DNA of 64,000 nt from Nocardioides panacisoli (GCF_019448235.1 NZ_CP080409.1:3162001-3226000), one strand, 5' to 3'. Positions 44,039-55,968 are shown, counted from the first letter of the stretch. Numbers and translations: made by a program. Notes: a model not told the origin generated them from the sequence alone.

Positions 44039-44992
44039 ATGAGCACACCTGAGGCACGCCTGCGCATCGGCCTGGTCGGCGCCGGCAAGGTCGGTTCCGT
44101 CCTCGCGGCCCGGTTGCAGCGCGCCGGCGACCCCTTCGAGGTGGTCGCCGCGTCCGGCGAGTCCGACGCCTCCCGCGACCGCGCCGCTGACCTGCTGCCC
44201 GGCGTACCGCTCGACAAGCCCAGCGCCGTGGCGCGCGGTTGCGACGTGCTGCTGCTGACCGTGCCCGACGACATGCTCGCCAACGTCGTCCGCGTGCTCG
44301 CCGACAGCGGCGCCCTCCGCGAGGGCCAGTACGTCGTCCACACCTCCGGGCGCCACGGCCTGGCGCCGCTCGCCCCGGCCGCCGCCCTCGGGGCGCGGGT
44401 GGTCGCGCTGCACCCGGCGATGACCTTCACCGGCACCGCGGTCGACCTCGACCGCCTGAGCGGCTGCGTCTTCGGCCTCACCGCCGGTGATGCCGAGCGC
44501 GACTTCGCCGAGCGCCTGGTCGCCGCCCTCGGTGGCCGCGCCATGTGGGTGCCCGAGGAGATGCGCACGCTCTACCACGCGGGTCTGGCGCACGGCGCCA
44601 ACCACCTCGTGACGCTGGTCAGCGAGGCGATGGGCATGCTCGCCGCCGCCGGCGTGGCCGAGCCCGGCAACACGCTGCGCCCCCTGCTGCAGGCAGCGCT
44701 GGACAACACCCTCGAGCACGGCGACGCGACCCTGACCGGTCCGATCGTGCGCGGTGACGTGCAGACCGTCGCCGCCCACCTGGAGGACATCGCGGTCAAC
44801 GCGCCCGACGCGCTGCCCACCTACGTCGCGCTCGCCCGCGCCACCCTCGACCGCGCCGTCACCGACGGGCGGGTGCTGCCGATCCGCGCCGCGACCATCG
44901 CCGCGCTGCTGGACGGTCTCGCTGGCCGGGCCGCGCGCACCACCGGTCGTGTCGAGACCCCCGCGGCCGCCGAGACGCCGGAGGCGCCGTGA
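44039..44992 (+). CDS. Rossmann-like/DUF2520 NADP-binding protein
   Basis: A 317-aa protein with an N-terminal NADP-binding fold (IGLVGAGKVGSVLAARL, about residues 10-26) and a helical C-terminal DUF2520 half, the layout of proteins encoded just before panC in actinobacteria (Rv3603c). It resembles ketopantoate or pyrroline-carboxylate reductases, and a role in pantothenate synthesis is often proposed but not proven. ACGAAAGG lies about seven bases before the ATG. The stop overlaps the panC GTG (GTGA). Confidence 0.87.
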   Translation: MSTPEARLRIGLVGAGKVGSVLAARLQRAGDPFEVVAASGESDASRDRAADLLPGVPLDKPSAVARGCDVLLLTVPDDMLANVVRVLADSGALREGQYVVHTSGRHGLAPLAPAAALGARVVALHPAMTFTGTAVDLDRLSGCVFGLTAGDAERDFAERLVAALGGRAMWVPEEMRTLYHAGLAHGANHLVTLVSEAMGMLAAAGVAEPGNTLRPLLQAALDNTLEHGDATLTGPIVRGDVQTVAAHLEDIAVNAPDALPTYVALARATLDRAVTDGRVLPIRAATIAALLDGLAGRAARTTGRVETPAAAETPEAP

Positions 44993-45915
44993 GTACGGCG
45001 GTCCACACCCCCACGGTCGCGGCCACGCGCGCCGAACTCGCCGCAGTGCTGGAGCAGCGCGACGGCGACGTCGTCCTGGTGCCCACGATGGGCGCCCTCC
45101 ACGAGGGCCACGCCAGCCTCGTCCGCCGCGCCCGTGAGCGCGCCGGGACCGACGGCTCGGTCGTGGTCTCGATCTTCGTCAACCCGCTGCAGTTCGGGCC
45201 CGGTGAGGACCTGGACCGTTACCCCCGCACCTTCGACGCCGACCTGGACGTCTGTGGCCGCGAGGGCGCCGACGTGGTGTTCGCGCCGGCGGTGGACGAG
45301 GTCTACCCCGACGGCGTACCGACCGCTGACGCCACCGACCGCGTCACCGTGGACCCCGGCTCGCTCGCCTCCCAGCTCGAGGGCGCGATCCGTCCCGGCC
45401 ACTTCCGCGGCGTCCTCACCGTGGTCGCCAAGCTCTTCGGCCTGGTGCGGCCCGACGCGGCGATCTTCGGCGAGAAGGACTACCAGCAGTTGGTGCTGAT
45501 CCGGCGCCTGGTCGCCGACCTGTGCTACTCCGGCCGCCGCGGGCCGCTGGAGATCATCGGCGCTCCGACCGACCGCGAGTCCGACGGCCTCGCCCGGTCC
45601 AGCCGCAACCGCTACCTCGACGACGAGGAGCGCTTCCGGGCCGCCGCCCTCAGCCGGGTGCTGTACGCCGCCCGGACCGACGCCGAGTACGGCCCGACCG
45701 CTGCGCTCACTGCCGCCCGCGCCGAGTTGCGCAGCGCGACCGGCGTCGACCTGGATTACCTCGAGATCCGCGCCGCGGACCTCTCCGAACTCCCCGCCGA
45801 GGTGCCGCCCGGCACCCGGGCCCGCGCTCTCATCGCTGCCCGGGTCGGCGGGATCCGACTCATCGACAACGTGGCACTCACCCTCGGGGTGCCGGCAACC
45901 GGAGGAGACAACTGA
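44989..45915 (+). CDS. panC: Pantothenate synthetase
   Basis: A 308-aa ATP-dependent ligase joining pantoate and beta-alanine. [21 protein letters not shown] carries the HIGH-like motif, and [19 protein letters not shown] and [12 protein letters not shown] the KMSKS-like region. GTG overlaps the upstream stop; its stop overlaps panD (TGATG). Works with PanD, which supplies beta-alanine. Confidence 0.96.
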   Translation: MSTAVHTPTVAATRAELAAVLEQRDGDVVLVPTMGALHEGHASLVRRARERAGTDGSVVVSIFVNPLQFGPGEDLDRYPRTFDADLDVCGREGADVVFAPAVDEVYPDGVPTADATDRVTVDPGSLASQLEGAIRPGHFRGVLTVVAKLFGLVRPDAAIFGEKDYQQLVLIRRLVADLCYSGRRGPLEIIGAPTDRESDGLARSSRNRYLDDEERFRAAALSRVLYAARTDAEYGPTAALTAARAELRSATGVDLDYLEIRAADLSELPAEVPPGTRARALIAARVGGIRLIDNVALTLGVPATGGDN

Positions 45916-46334
45916 TGTTGCGCACCATGATGAAGAGCAAGATCCATCGCGCCACGGTGACGCAGGCCGACCTGCACTACGTCGGCTCCGTCACCGTCGA
46001 CGCCGACCTCCTCGAGGCGGCCGACCTTCTCGAGGGCGAGCTCGTCCACATCGTCGACATCACCAACGGCGCCCGGCTGGAGACCTACACCATCGCCGGC
46101 GAGCGCGGCAGCGGCGTCATCGGCATCAACGGCGCCGCCGCGCGCCTCGTGCACCCCGGTGACCTGGTGATCCTCATCGGCTACGGCCAGATGACCACCG
46201 AGGAGGCACAGGAGTTCCAGCCCCACGTGGTGTTCGTCGACGCCGACAACAAGGTGATGGCGACCGGCTTCGACCCGGCCGAGACCTTCGGGGACCCCTC
46301 GCTCACCCGCGGCGACGTCACCGCGGGCCACTGA
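45915..46334 (+). CDS. panD: Aspartate 1-decarboxylase
   Basis: A 139-aa pyruvoyl enzyme making beta-alanine. The self-cleavage site Gly24-Ser25 is in [10 protein letters not shown], and [24 protein letters not shown] and VFVDADNK are family signatures. The strong GGAGGAG ribosome site lies inside the end of panC. PanC and PanD sit in one operon with nadBC and coaX behind. Confidence 0.96.
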   Translation: MLRTMMKSKIHRATVTQADLHYVGSVTVDADLLEAADLLEGELVHIVDITNGARLETYTIAGERGSGVIGINGAAARLVHPGDLVILIGYGQMTTEEAQEFQPHVVFVDADNKVMATGFDPAETFGDPSLTRGDVTAGH

Positions 46335-46354
46335 GCGCCCGCCACGGGGCACCC

Positions 46355-48043
46355 ATGGATCCCACGTCCGCGAGTCCGAGCGTCACCCGTGCGCTCCCGG
46401 GCCGGCTCGCGGCCCCCGAGCCCGGGTGGACCACCCGGGCCGACGTGGTCATCATCGGTTCCGGCATCGCGGGCCTGACCGCTGCGCTGCGACTGCGGCA
46501 CCGGGTCGAGAAGATCATGGTGATCACCAAGGACAAGCTGTCCGCCGGCTCGACGCGGTGGGCGCAGGGCGGCATCGCGGCCGCGCTGGGCCCCGAGGAC
46601 TCGCCCGACCAGCACCTGCGCGACACCCTGGTCGCGGGTGCCGGTGGCTGCGACCGGGACGCCGTACGTGCCCTGGTCACCGAGGGCCCGGAAGCCGTGC
46701 GTGAGCTCATCGCGCTCGGTGCGGAGTTCGACAAGACGCCCGCGGGCGAGCTGTCGTTGACCCGCGAGGGCGGGCACCACCGCGACCGGATCGCCCATGC
46801 CGGCGGCGACGCCACCGGTGCCGAGATCCAGCGCGCCCTCAAGGCCGCCGTCAAGGCCGCCCCCGACATCGAGGTCATCAAGCACGCCCTCGCCGTCGAC
46901 CTGCTGCACGCCGAGGACGGCGGCGTCGCCGGCGTCACCGTCCACGTCATGGGTGAGGGGCAGCGCGACGGCGTCGGTGCGGTGCGCTGCCGTGCCGTCG
47001 TGCTCGCCGCCGGCGGGCTGGGACAGGTCTTCAGCCAGACCACCAACCCGCCCGTCTCGACCGGCGACGGCATGGCCCTGGCGCTGCGCGCCGGCGCCAC
47101 GCTGCGCGACCTGGAGTTCGTGCAGTTCCACCCGACGGTGATGTACCTCGGCCCCGACTCCCGCGGGCAGCAGCCGCTGATCTCCGAGGCGGTCCGCGGC
47201 GAGGGAGCATTCCTCGTCGACGACGCCGGTGACCGGATCATGGTCGGCGTCCACGAGCTCGCCGACCTCGCCCCGCGCGACGTGGTCGCCAAGACGATCA
47301 TGAAGCGGATGCTCGCCACCGGCCGGCCGCACGTGTGGCTCGATGCGCGCCACCTCGGCGGGGCGTTCTGGGAGGAGCGCTTCCCCACCATCCTGGCCAC
47401 CGCCCGCGCCCACGGCGTCGACCCCGTCACCGAGCTGATCCCGGTCGCCCCTGCCTGCCACTACGCCTCCGGCGGCGTCGCGACCGACCTCCACGGCCGT
47501 TCCGACCTGCCCGGGCTCTACGCCACCGGCGAGGTCGCCTGCTCCGGCGTGCACGGCGCCAACCGGCTCGCCTCCAACTCGTTGCTGGAGGGGCTGGTCT
47601 TCTCCCGGCGCATCGCCGAGGTGTTGCCGGATGAGCTGCGACCCTGGGGGGACCCGGTCACCGACGACCGCGTCCCCGGCCTGGTCGCTGGCGCCGCCCG
47701 CGCCGAGATGCAGGAGACGATGACCTCCCTCGTCGGCGTGCTGCGCACCGCCGACGGGATGACCGAGGCGCTGGCACGGCTGGACAAGCTCGCCGGCCAG
47801 GGCAGCGAGGTCGTGGACCAGGAGTCCTGGGAGACCACGAACCTGGTGATGCTCTCGACGGCCATGGCCGAGGCGGCGTCGCTCCGCGAGGAGACCCGCG
47901 GCTCGCACTGGCGGGAGGACTTCCCGCAGCGCGACGACGACCGCTGGGCCGGCCACTTCGACGTCACCCGCAGCGACGGCGAGACGACCGTGGGCTTCAC
48001 GCCCGCCCCACAGACCGACCCCACGGTGGAGGAGCTGTCATGA
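46355..48043 (+). CDS. nadB: L-aspartate oxidase
   Basis: A 562-aa flavoprotein oxidising aspartate to iminoaspartate for NAD synthesis. FAD motif VVIIGSGIAGLTAAL (about residues 31-45), GSTRWAQGGIAAAL, and the active-site segment EFVQFHPTVMYL with HYASGGVATDLHGRS later are typical. No nadA is seen in the window. ATG at 46355; its stop overlaps nadC (ATGA). Confidence 0.95.
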   Translation: MDPTSASPSVTRALPGRLAAPEPGWTTRADVVIIGSGIAGLTAALRLRHRVEKIMVITKDKLSAGSTRWAQGGIAAALGPEDSPDQHLRDTLVAGAGGCDRDAVRALVTEGPEAVRELIALGAEFDKTPAGELSLTREGGHHRDRIAHAGGDATGAEIQRALKAAVKAAPDIEVIKHALAVDLLHAEDGGVAGVTVHVMGEGQRDGVGAVRCRAVVLAAGGLGQVFSQTTNPPVSTGDGMALALRAGATLRDLEFVQFHPTVMYLGPDSRGQQPLISEAVRGEGAFLVDDAGDRIMVGVHELADLAPRDVVAKTIMKRMLATGRPHVWLDARHLGGAFWEERFPTILATARAHGVDPVTELIPVAPACHYASGGVATDLHGRSDLPGLYATGEVACSGVHGANRLASNSLLEGLVFSRRIAEVLPDELRPWGDPVTDDRVPGLVAGAARAEMQETMTSLVGVLRTADGMTEALARLDKLAGQGSEVVDQESWETTNLVMLSTAMAEAASLREETRGSHWREDFPQRDDDRWAGHFDVTRSDGETTVGFTPAPQTDPTVEELS

Positions 48044-48960
48044 ACCCGGTGGCGACGGCGTACGACGACCTGCCCGGGCCGCTCCTGGCCGAGCTGGCCG
48101 ACGCCGGACTGGACCCGCGGTCGACCTACGACCTGGTCGCGGCAGCCCTCGTGGAGGACGTGCCGTCCGAGGACGTGACCAGCGCGGCGACGATCACCTC
48201 CGAGGCGCCGGTGGTCGGCGACTTCAACGTCAGGGAGCCCGGGGTCGTGGCCGGGCTCGCCATCGCCGAGCTGACCTTCCGGATGGTCCTCGGTCCGCAG
48301 GTGCAGGTCGGGCACCGCACCCCCGACGGCACGATCGTCACCCCGGGCGACGCCGTGCTCACCGTGACCGGCCCGGCCCGTGGCCTGCTGACCGCCGAGC
48401 GCGTCGCGCTCAACATCGCCTGCCACCTGTCGGGCATCGCGACCCACACCCAGCTGTGGGTCACCGCCCTGGCGGGCACCGGCGCCCGCGTGCTCGACAC
48501 CCGCAAGACCCTGCCGGGCCTCCGCGCGCTGCAGAAGTACGCCGTCACCTGCGGCGGCGGCCTCAACCACCGGTTCAGCCTCTCCGACCGCGCCATGGTC
48601 AAGGACAACCACGTGATCGCTGCCGGCGGCGTGGTCGCGGCGTACGAGCGGGTGCGGGCGGCGTACCCCGACCTGCGGGTGGAGGTGGAGGTCACCGACC
48701 TCGACCAGCTCTCCGCCCTGCTGGATGCGGGCTGTGAGGAGATCCTGCTCGACAACATGGACACCGCCACCATGGCCGAGGCCGTCCGGATCACCGCCGG
48801 CCGCGCGACACTGGAGGCCTCGGGCGGGCTGACGCTGACCAGCGCGCGGGAGGTGGCCGGCACCGGGGTCGACTTCATCTCCGTCGGCGCGTTGACCCAT
48901 TCGGTGACCGTCTTCGACATCGGCCTGGACCTGCGCGAGGAAAGCGCGGTGTCGCCGTGA
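48040..48960 (+). CDS. nadC: Nicotinate-nucleotide pyrophosphorylase
   Basis: A 306-aa quinolinate phosphoribosyltransferase. Family segments: ALVEDVPSEDVTSAAT, LDTRKTLPGLRALQKYAVTCGGGLNHRFSLSD (quinolinate and PRPP binding), KDNHV and ILLDNM, with LEASGGLT near the end. Makes nicotinate mononucleotide. Overlaps nadB (ATGA) and coaX (GTGA). Confidence 0.95.
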   Translation: MNPVATAYDDLPGPLLAELADAGLDPRSTYDLVAAALVEDVPSEDVTSAATITSEAPVVGDFNVREPGVVAGLAIAELTFRMVLGPQVQVGHRTPDGTIVTPGDAVLTVTGPARGLLTAERVALNIACHLSGIATHTQLWVTALAGTGARVLDTRKTLPGLRALQKYAVTCGGGLNHRFSLSDRAMVKDNHVIAAGGVVAAYERVRAAYPDLRVEVEVTDLDQLSALLDAGCEEILLDNMDTATMAEAVRITAGRATLEASGGLTLTSAREVAGTGVDFISVGALTHSVTVFDIGLDLREESAVSP

Positions 48961-49736
48961 GCCTGCTCGCCGTGGACATCGGCAATGCCCACACGGTGAT
49001 CGGCCTGGTCCGTGGGGGCGAGGTCATCGCGCACTGGCGGGTCGCCACGGTCGAGAACCGCACCCGGGACGAATGGGCCGTGCTGCTGCGGGGCCTGCTG
49101 GAGGACCGTGCCGCGGAGGTGTCGGGAATCGCGGTGTGCGCCACCGTCCCGACGGTGCTCCACCAGTGGCGCGAGATGCTGGCGGCGCATTTCGACCACC
49201 TGCCGCAGGTAATCGTCGAACCCGGCGTCCGGACCGGAATTCCCATCCAGGTCGACAATCCCCGAGAAGTCGGCACCGACCGGATCATCAACGCCCTGGC
49301 GGCGTCCCGACTCGTCGGTGGTCCCGCCGTGGTCGTCGACTTCGGTGGCACGGCGACGACCTTCGACGTGGTCGACGACCGGGGCAGCTACGTCGGCGGC
49401 GTGATCTCGCCGGGGATCGAGATCTCGCTGCAGGCGCTGGAACGCCGCGGTGCGCAGCTGCGCATGGTCGAGCTGGCCCGTCCCCGCAGCGTCATCGGGA
49501 AGAACACCGTCGAGGCCCTGCAGTCGGGCATGGTCTTCGGCGTCGCGAGCCAGGTCGAGGGCCTGGTGGCGCGCATCGTGCGGACCCTGGAAATGCCCGA
49601 GGAGAACGTCAGGGTCGTCGCGACCGGCTATCTCGCCGAACTCGTCGTCGACGAATGCGAGTGTTTCACCGACCACCTGCCGTGGCTCACGCTGCGGGGG
49701 CTGGAAATGGTCTTCGAGCGCAATTCCCGCACGTGA
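48957..49736 (+). CDS. coaX: Type III pantothenate kinase
   Basis: A 259-aa ASKHA-fold kinase for the first step of CoA synthesis, completing the panC-panD supply line. LLAVDIGNAHTVIGL (phosphate 1 motif), GTDRIINALAA and VDFGGTATTFDVVDDRGSYVGGVISPG (phosphate 2) are clear. Codon use is visibly less G/C-biased at third positions (aat, gaa, att) than in neighbours from about 49120 on. GTG overlaps the nadC stop. Confidence 0.94.
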   Translation: MSLLAVDIGNAHTVIGLVRGGEVIAHWRVATVENRTRDEWAVLLRGLLEDRAAEVSGIAVCATVPTVLHQWREMLAAHFDHLPQVIVEPGVRTGIPIQVDNPREVGTDRIINALAASRLVGGPAVVVDFGGTATTFDVVDDRGSYVGGVISPGIEISLQALERRGAQLRMVELARPRSVIGKNTVEALQSGMVFGVASQVEGLVARIVRTLEMPEENVRVVATGYLAELVVDECECFTDHLPWLTLRGLEMVFERNSRT

Positions 49737-49782
49737 TTCCCCGCGATTTCCTCCGGTATTCGGAATTGGCTTTCCTGTCGAG

Positions 49783-49811
49783 TTGATCGCGCTCCCTTCG
49801 TGCCCTAGGTT
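49783..49811 (+). promoter_or_regulatory. Probable lsr2 promoter
   Basis: TTGATC (49783-49788) and TAGGTT (49806-49811) are spaced by 17 bases, a good housekeeping-sigma pattern, about 45 bases before the lsr2 GTG. The surrounding 120-bp gap is notably AT-richer than the rest of the window, and Lsr2 itself prefers AT-rich DNA, so autoregulation is plausible. Confidence 0.5.
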
Positions 49812-49856
49812 TCTGTTTGTTCATATCCACCTGGGGGGACTGGGAAGGAGCTGGAC

Positions 49857-50183
49857 GTGGCCCAGAAGGTCAACATCGTCCTGATCGACGACATCGACGA
49901 CACCGATGCGAGTGAAACGGTCCGTTTCGGACTCGACGGGTCGAATTACGAGATCGACCTCAACGACAAGAACGCCAAGAAGCTGCGCGAGGCCCTCGCG
50001 CCCTACGTCGCCGCCGGCCGCAAGGTGGCCGCCGGCAAGCGCAGCCGGGGGGCCGCGAAGGGTGGCGGCTCGAGCACGCCCGCCAGCCAGATCCGCGACT
50101 GGGCCCGCGACCAGGGCTACGAGGTGCCTGACCGCGGCCGCATCCCCGCCGACATCCGGTCGGCGTACGACGCCGCTCACTGA
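49857..50183 (+). CDS. lsr2: Lsr2 nucleoid-associated protein
   Basis: A 108-aa H-NS-like xenogeneic silencer. The N-terminal dimerisation part is KVNIVLIDDIDDTDASETVRFGLDG..EIDLNDKNAKKLREAL, and the C-terminal DNA-binding part contains IRDWARDQGYEVPDRGRIPADI with the RGR minor-groove hook. A basic linker lies between them. GGAAGGAGC precedes the GTG. The order coaX-lsr2-clpC is as in many actinobacteria. Confidence 0.96.
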   Translation: MAQKVNIVLIDDIDDTDASETVRFGLDGSNYEIDLNDKNAKKLREALAPYVAAGRKVAAGKRSRGAAKGGGSSTPASQIRDWARDQGYEVPDRGRIPADIRSAYDAAH

Positions 50184-50233
50184 GCCGTTCCCTCCGGCGG
50201 GCTCGACCGGTCGGTCGGGCCCACCGGAGTGGT

Positions 50234-50251
50234 TGTTCGCTCTCAGCGCAC
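50234..50251 (+). promoter_or_regulatory. ClgR-type operator upstream of clpC
   Basis: TGTTCGCTCTCAGCGCAC contains CGC-N5-GCG with flanks close to the ClgR consensus (CGCYNANRGCG). A possible -10, TAGGGT, is at 50279-50284, so the box is centred about 47 bases before the expected start of transcription, a good place for an activator. ClgR is known to activate clpC and clpP genes in Corynebacterium and Streptomyces; clgR itself is not in this window. Confidence 0.55.
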
Positions 50252-50351
50252 TGATCCTCGCCGCGAACCGGGAACGCGTAGGGTGGTCGGACAGTTGGAC
50301 TACCAGAAGTTGCGGTAGTCGCAGCCACACATGGCTTGAGGAGATGCGCAC

Positions 50352-52913
<2,562 letters not shown>

Positions 52914-52919
52914 TAGCAC

Positions 52920-53990
52920 GTGACCGGGGGGTTGGTCTGCACGGTCAGCACCGTCAAGGACACGCTGCCGCGGGTGCAGCGGTTCGTGGCGGGCAATCTC
53001 GCTGGCGGTGTGGACCACCTCTTCGTCCTGCTGGACGGGGCCGGTCCCGACGTCCGCGCCTGGTGTGACGACCACCCGCACGTCACGTGCATCCGCACCG
53101 ACCAGGCCTGGTGGCAGGGGTCGCGTCCCAAGCAGCTCAACGAGCGGCAGCGGATCAACGCCAACGCGGTCCAGGCCGCGCTGCGCGAGGTCGGCTGCGC
53201 GGACTGGCTCTTCCACATCGACGGCGACGAGGTCGCCCAGATCGACCGCGACCGGCTGGCGGGCGCCCCGCCCACCACGCCGGCCGCCCGGCTGGGCGTC
53301 CTCGAGTCCGTCGCCCAGGCGCAGTGGGACGGCTGGCCGACCTGGTTCAAGCGCCCGCTGACCGAGGACGAGCTGTCCCTCGTCGCCACCCTGGGCATCA
53401 TCGACGCGCCGCGCCAGGGGGCGTACTTCCACGGGCACGCCGAGGGCAAGACCGGCGTACGTCCCGGCGCCGGGGCGTGGCTGACGCTGCACGACCCGAT
53501 CGACGAGGAGGCGCGCGGCGTCGACACCTGGGTCGACCCGTCGTTGCGTGTCCTCCACTACGAGTCCTACTCCGGCGAGGAGTTCGTCCGGAAGTGGATG
53601 GCCCTCATCGACGCCGGCCCGGCCCTGCGGCTGCGGCCGGGACGCCAGGGCACCCAGGGTGCGGTCCGCGCGCTGCGTGACCTCGCGCTGCCGCCGGAGG
53701 TCACCGAGCGGTACCTGCTGCGGATCTTCGAGGAGACCACCGCCGACGACTTCGACGCCCTGCAGGAGCTCGGCCTGCTCGTCGAGGCCGACCCCGACCG
53801 CGGCACCCACCAGCCGGCGGCCCTCGACGGCGCCACCCGCAGCGCGCTCGACCGGGCCGTCGTGGCGGTCACCGCGGAGCCGAAGTCCTCCTTCCGCCCG
53901 CCGGCCAAGCGACCGATCGACCGCGACGGCGAGCCGCACGCGACCGACAGGCCGCTGGCCAAGGCGATGCGTCGCCTCCGCCCACGCTGA
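52920..53990 (+). CDS. Glycosyltransferase family 2/92-like protein
   Basis: A 356-aa protein. LVCTVSTVKDTLPRVQRFVAGNLAGGVDHLFVLLDG, HVTCIRTDQAWW and WLFHIDGDEVAQI (DxD-like, about residues 97-109) follow the GT92/GT2-type pattern; HYESYSGEEFVRKW is a typical later segment. The C-terminal 50 residues are basic and Pro-rich. Acceptor and sugar donor unknown. GTG at 52920 begins six bases after clpC, with no shared pathway. Confidence 0.72.
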   Translation: MTGGLVCTVSTVKDTLPRVQRFVAGNLAGGVDHLFVLLDGAGPDVRAWCDDHPHVTCIRTDQAWWQGSRPKQLNERQRINANAVQAALREVGCADWLFHIDGDEVAQIDRDRLAGAPPTTPAARLGVLESVAQAQWDGWPTWFKRPLTEDELSLVATLGIIDAPRQGAYFHGHAEGKTGVRPGAGAWLTLHDPIDEEARGVDTWVDPSLRVLHYESYSGEEFVRKWMALIDAGPALRLRPGRQGTQGAVRALRDLALPPEVTERYLLRIFEETTADDFDALQELGLLVEADPDRGTHQPAALDGATRSALDRAVVAVTAEPKSSFRPPAKRPIDRDGEPHATDRPLAKAMRRLRPR

Positions 53991-54082
53991 CGGCGTAGGC
54001 CGCCCGCCTCATCCGCGCGGGGGAGGCGAGGTTCCGTCCTGCGACCGATGTGCGCGGCGGCCGGGTGCGGAACGATGGCGCC

Positions 54083-55015
54083 ATGATCAAGGTCGAGGGA
54101 CTCACCAAGCGGTACGGCCAGTTCACGGCCGTGGACGATGTCAGCTTCACGTGTCGGCCGGGCCGCATCACCGGCTTCCTGGGACCCAACGGGGCCGGGA
54201 AGACCACGACGATGCGGATCATGGTGGGCCTGACGGCACCCTCGGCGGGCTCGGTGACCATCGGTGGTCACGACTACGCCGCCATCCCCAACCCGGGCCA
54301 GCACGTCGGCGTCCTGCTCGATGCCTCGGCCCAGCACGCGGGGCGGACGGGGCGGGAGGTGCTCTCGCTCGGTGCCCGGATGGTGGGCGCGCCCCAGTCG
54401 CGGGTCGACGACATGCTGGCGATGGTCTCGCTCAGTGATGCCGAGGCGAGCCGGCGGTTGCGCAACTACTCGCTCGGGATGCGGCAGCGACTCGGCATCG
54501 CGAGTGCGCTGCTGGGTGACCCGGAGGTCCTCATCCTCGACGAGCCCGCCAACGGCCTCGACCCGGCGGGCATCCGCTGGATGCGCGGCCTGCTGAAGGA
54601 CTTCGCGGACCGGGGCGGCACGGTGCTGCTCTCCAGTCACCTCCTCAACGAGGTGGAGCTCATCGCCGACGAGATGATCCTGATCGGGCGCGGGCGGATC
54701 GTGGCGCAGGGCGACAAGCGCGCCCTGCTGGACGGCACCCGGCACGACGTCACGCTCGCGACCGCGGTCGACAACGACGCGCTGGCCGCAGCAGCGCAGC
54801 GGCGGGGCTGGTCGGCCGACGTCGCCGGTGAGGGCGTGCGGATCGGTGCGGCCCCGACCGAGGTCGGCAGGCTGGCCGTGGATGAGCGCATCGTGCTCTC
54901 CGACCTGCGGTCGGGGGCATCCGGGCTGGAGGACCTCTTCCTCGACCTGACCGCCGACGCCCAGCGCGAGGGCAACCTCGCCGGGGCGACCACCGAAGGA
55001 GGGACTGGACTGTGA
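54083..55015 (+). CDS. ABC transporter ATP-binding protein (ABC-2 exporter)
   Basis: A 310-aa ATPase of the CcmA/DrrA type. Walker A GPNGAGKTT is at about residues 38-46; the signature is degenerate, YSLGMRQRLG (usual LSGGQ), as is common in this group; Walker B is VLILDEPANGLDPAG and the switch SSHLL. The C-terminal extension lacks known domains. Its stop overlaps the permease start (GTGA). Substrate unknown; lipid, peptide or drug export are all possible. Confidence 0.88.
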   Translation: MIKVEGLTKRYGQFTAVDDVSFTCRPGRITGFLGPNGAGKTTTMRIMVGLTAPSAGSVTIGGHDYAAIPNPGQHVGVLLDASAQHAGRTGREVLSLGARMVGAPQSRVDDMLAMVSLSDAEASRRLRNYSLGMRQRLGIASALLGDPEVLILDEPANGLDPAGIRWMRGLLKDFADRGGTVLLSSHLLNEVELIADEMILIGRGRIVAQGDKRALLDGTRHDVTLATAVDNDALAAAAQRRGWSADVAGEGVRIGAAPTEVGRLAVDERIVLSDLRSGASGLEDLFLDLTADAQREGNLAGATTEGGTGL

Positions 55016-55158
55016 GCGACGGAGTCGAGCGAGGAACGAGCGAGCGACCGAGCTCACCGGAAGGTGCTGTGAGCGACGGAGTCGAGCGAGGAACGAGCGA
55101 GCGACCGAGCTCACCGGAAGGTGCTGTGAGCGACGGAGTCGAGCGAGGGACGAGCGAG
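55012..55158 (+). repeat. Tandem 57-bp repeat over the permease start
   Basis: Two identical 57-bp units (55012-55068 and 55069-55125) are followed by a 33-bp partial copy (55126-55158) with one A-to-G change. Each starts with GTGAGCGACGGAGTCGAGCG and contains a ribosome-site-like GGAAGG before the next GTG. The unit length is a multiple of three, so copy changes keep the frame. Confidence 0.9.
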
Positions 55159-55968
55159 TTGCGGATCGACGTCTCGGGGACGCGACCGGTGCCGTTCGGG
55201 CGCATCGTCGCCGTCGAGTGGCGCAAGATGACCGACACCCGTGCCGGCTTCTGGCTGCTGGCCGTCAGCGGAGCCCTCCTGGTGCTCGCGCTCGGCATCA
55301 CGCTGCTGGTTGCCGCGGTCGACGACACGGTGCGGCTCTCGGCGTCGGGCATCTCGGAGATCATGGTGATCCCGGTGTCGCTGCTGGTGCCGGTCTTCGC
55401 CATCCTGACCGTCACGAGCGAGTGGAGCCAACGCACCCACCTGGAGACCTTCACCCGGGAGCCGCAGCGGATGCGGGTGATCTGGGCCAAGCTGCTGGCG
55501 GTGGGTGCGCTCGCGGTGCTGACCATCGTGGCCGCCGTACTGCTCGGTGCCGTGGGGAACCTGCTCTACGGCGCGATCACGGGCAACGAGGTGGTGTGGA
55601 ACCTCGAGGTGTCGACGCTGCTGTGGACCGTCGTGGTGCAGGTGCTGTTCTTCCTGATGGGCTTCGGGTTCGGCATGCTGGTGCTCAACACCGCGGGTGC
55701 CGTCGCGATCTTCTACGTGATCGGGTTCCTGCTGCCGTTCATGGTCTACTCCACGCTGTTCTTCCTCTTCGACTGGGCACGCGACGTCCTGCCCTGGGTC
55801 GACATGACGACGGCGAGCATGCCGATCGTGTCCGGCGAGGACTACGCCGGTCAGGCGGTGGACGTGGGGGGTCTGGAGTACGTCCAGTTCGGGTTCACCG
55901 CCGTCCTCTACGTCCTCGTGCCGATCGTGATCGGTGCCTGGCGCGTGCTGCGGGCCGAGGTGAAGTAG
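55012..55968 (+). CDS. ABC-2 type permease with repeated N-terminus
   Basis: A 318-aa permease with six helices from about residue 75 onward (RIVAVEWRKMTDTRAGFWLLAVSGALLVLALG marks the normal domain start). The first 38 residues are two identical 19-residue units and a partial third, encoded by a tandem 57-bp repeat; each unit begins with a GTG. The first GTG (55012) has the best ribosome site (GAAGGAGG) and couples to the ATPase stop, but the third GTG (55126) would give a normal-length permease. Partner of the preceding ATPase. Confidence 0.85.
   Translation: MSDGVERGTSERPSSPEGAVSDGVERGTSERPSSPEGAVSDGVERGTSELRIDVSGTRPVPFGRIVAVEWRKMTDTRAGFWLLAVSGALLVLALGITLLVAAVDDTVRLSASGISEIMVIPVSLLVPVFAILTVTSEWSQRTHLETFTREPQRMRVIWAKLLAVGALAVLTIVAAVLLGAVGNLLYGAITGNEVVWNLEVSTLLWTVVVQVLFFLMGFGFGMLVLNTAGAVAIFYVIGFLLPFMVYSTLFFLFDWARDVLPWVDMTTASMPIVSGEDYAGQAVDVGGLEYVQFGFTAVLYVLVPIVIGAWRVLRAEVK

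Noticed and set aside
54450..54490. Degenerate ABC signature (YSLGMRQR) as loss of function
   Set aside because: This variant is normal in the CcmA/DrrA exporter ATPase group.
55012..55158. CRISPR-like repeat
   Set aside because: The units are adjacent with no spacers, translate in frame with the permease, and there are no cas genes.
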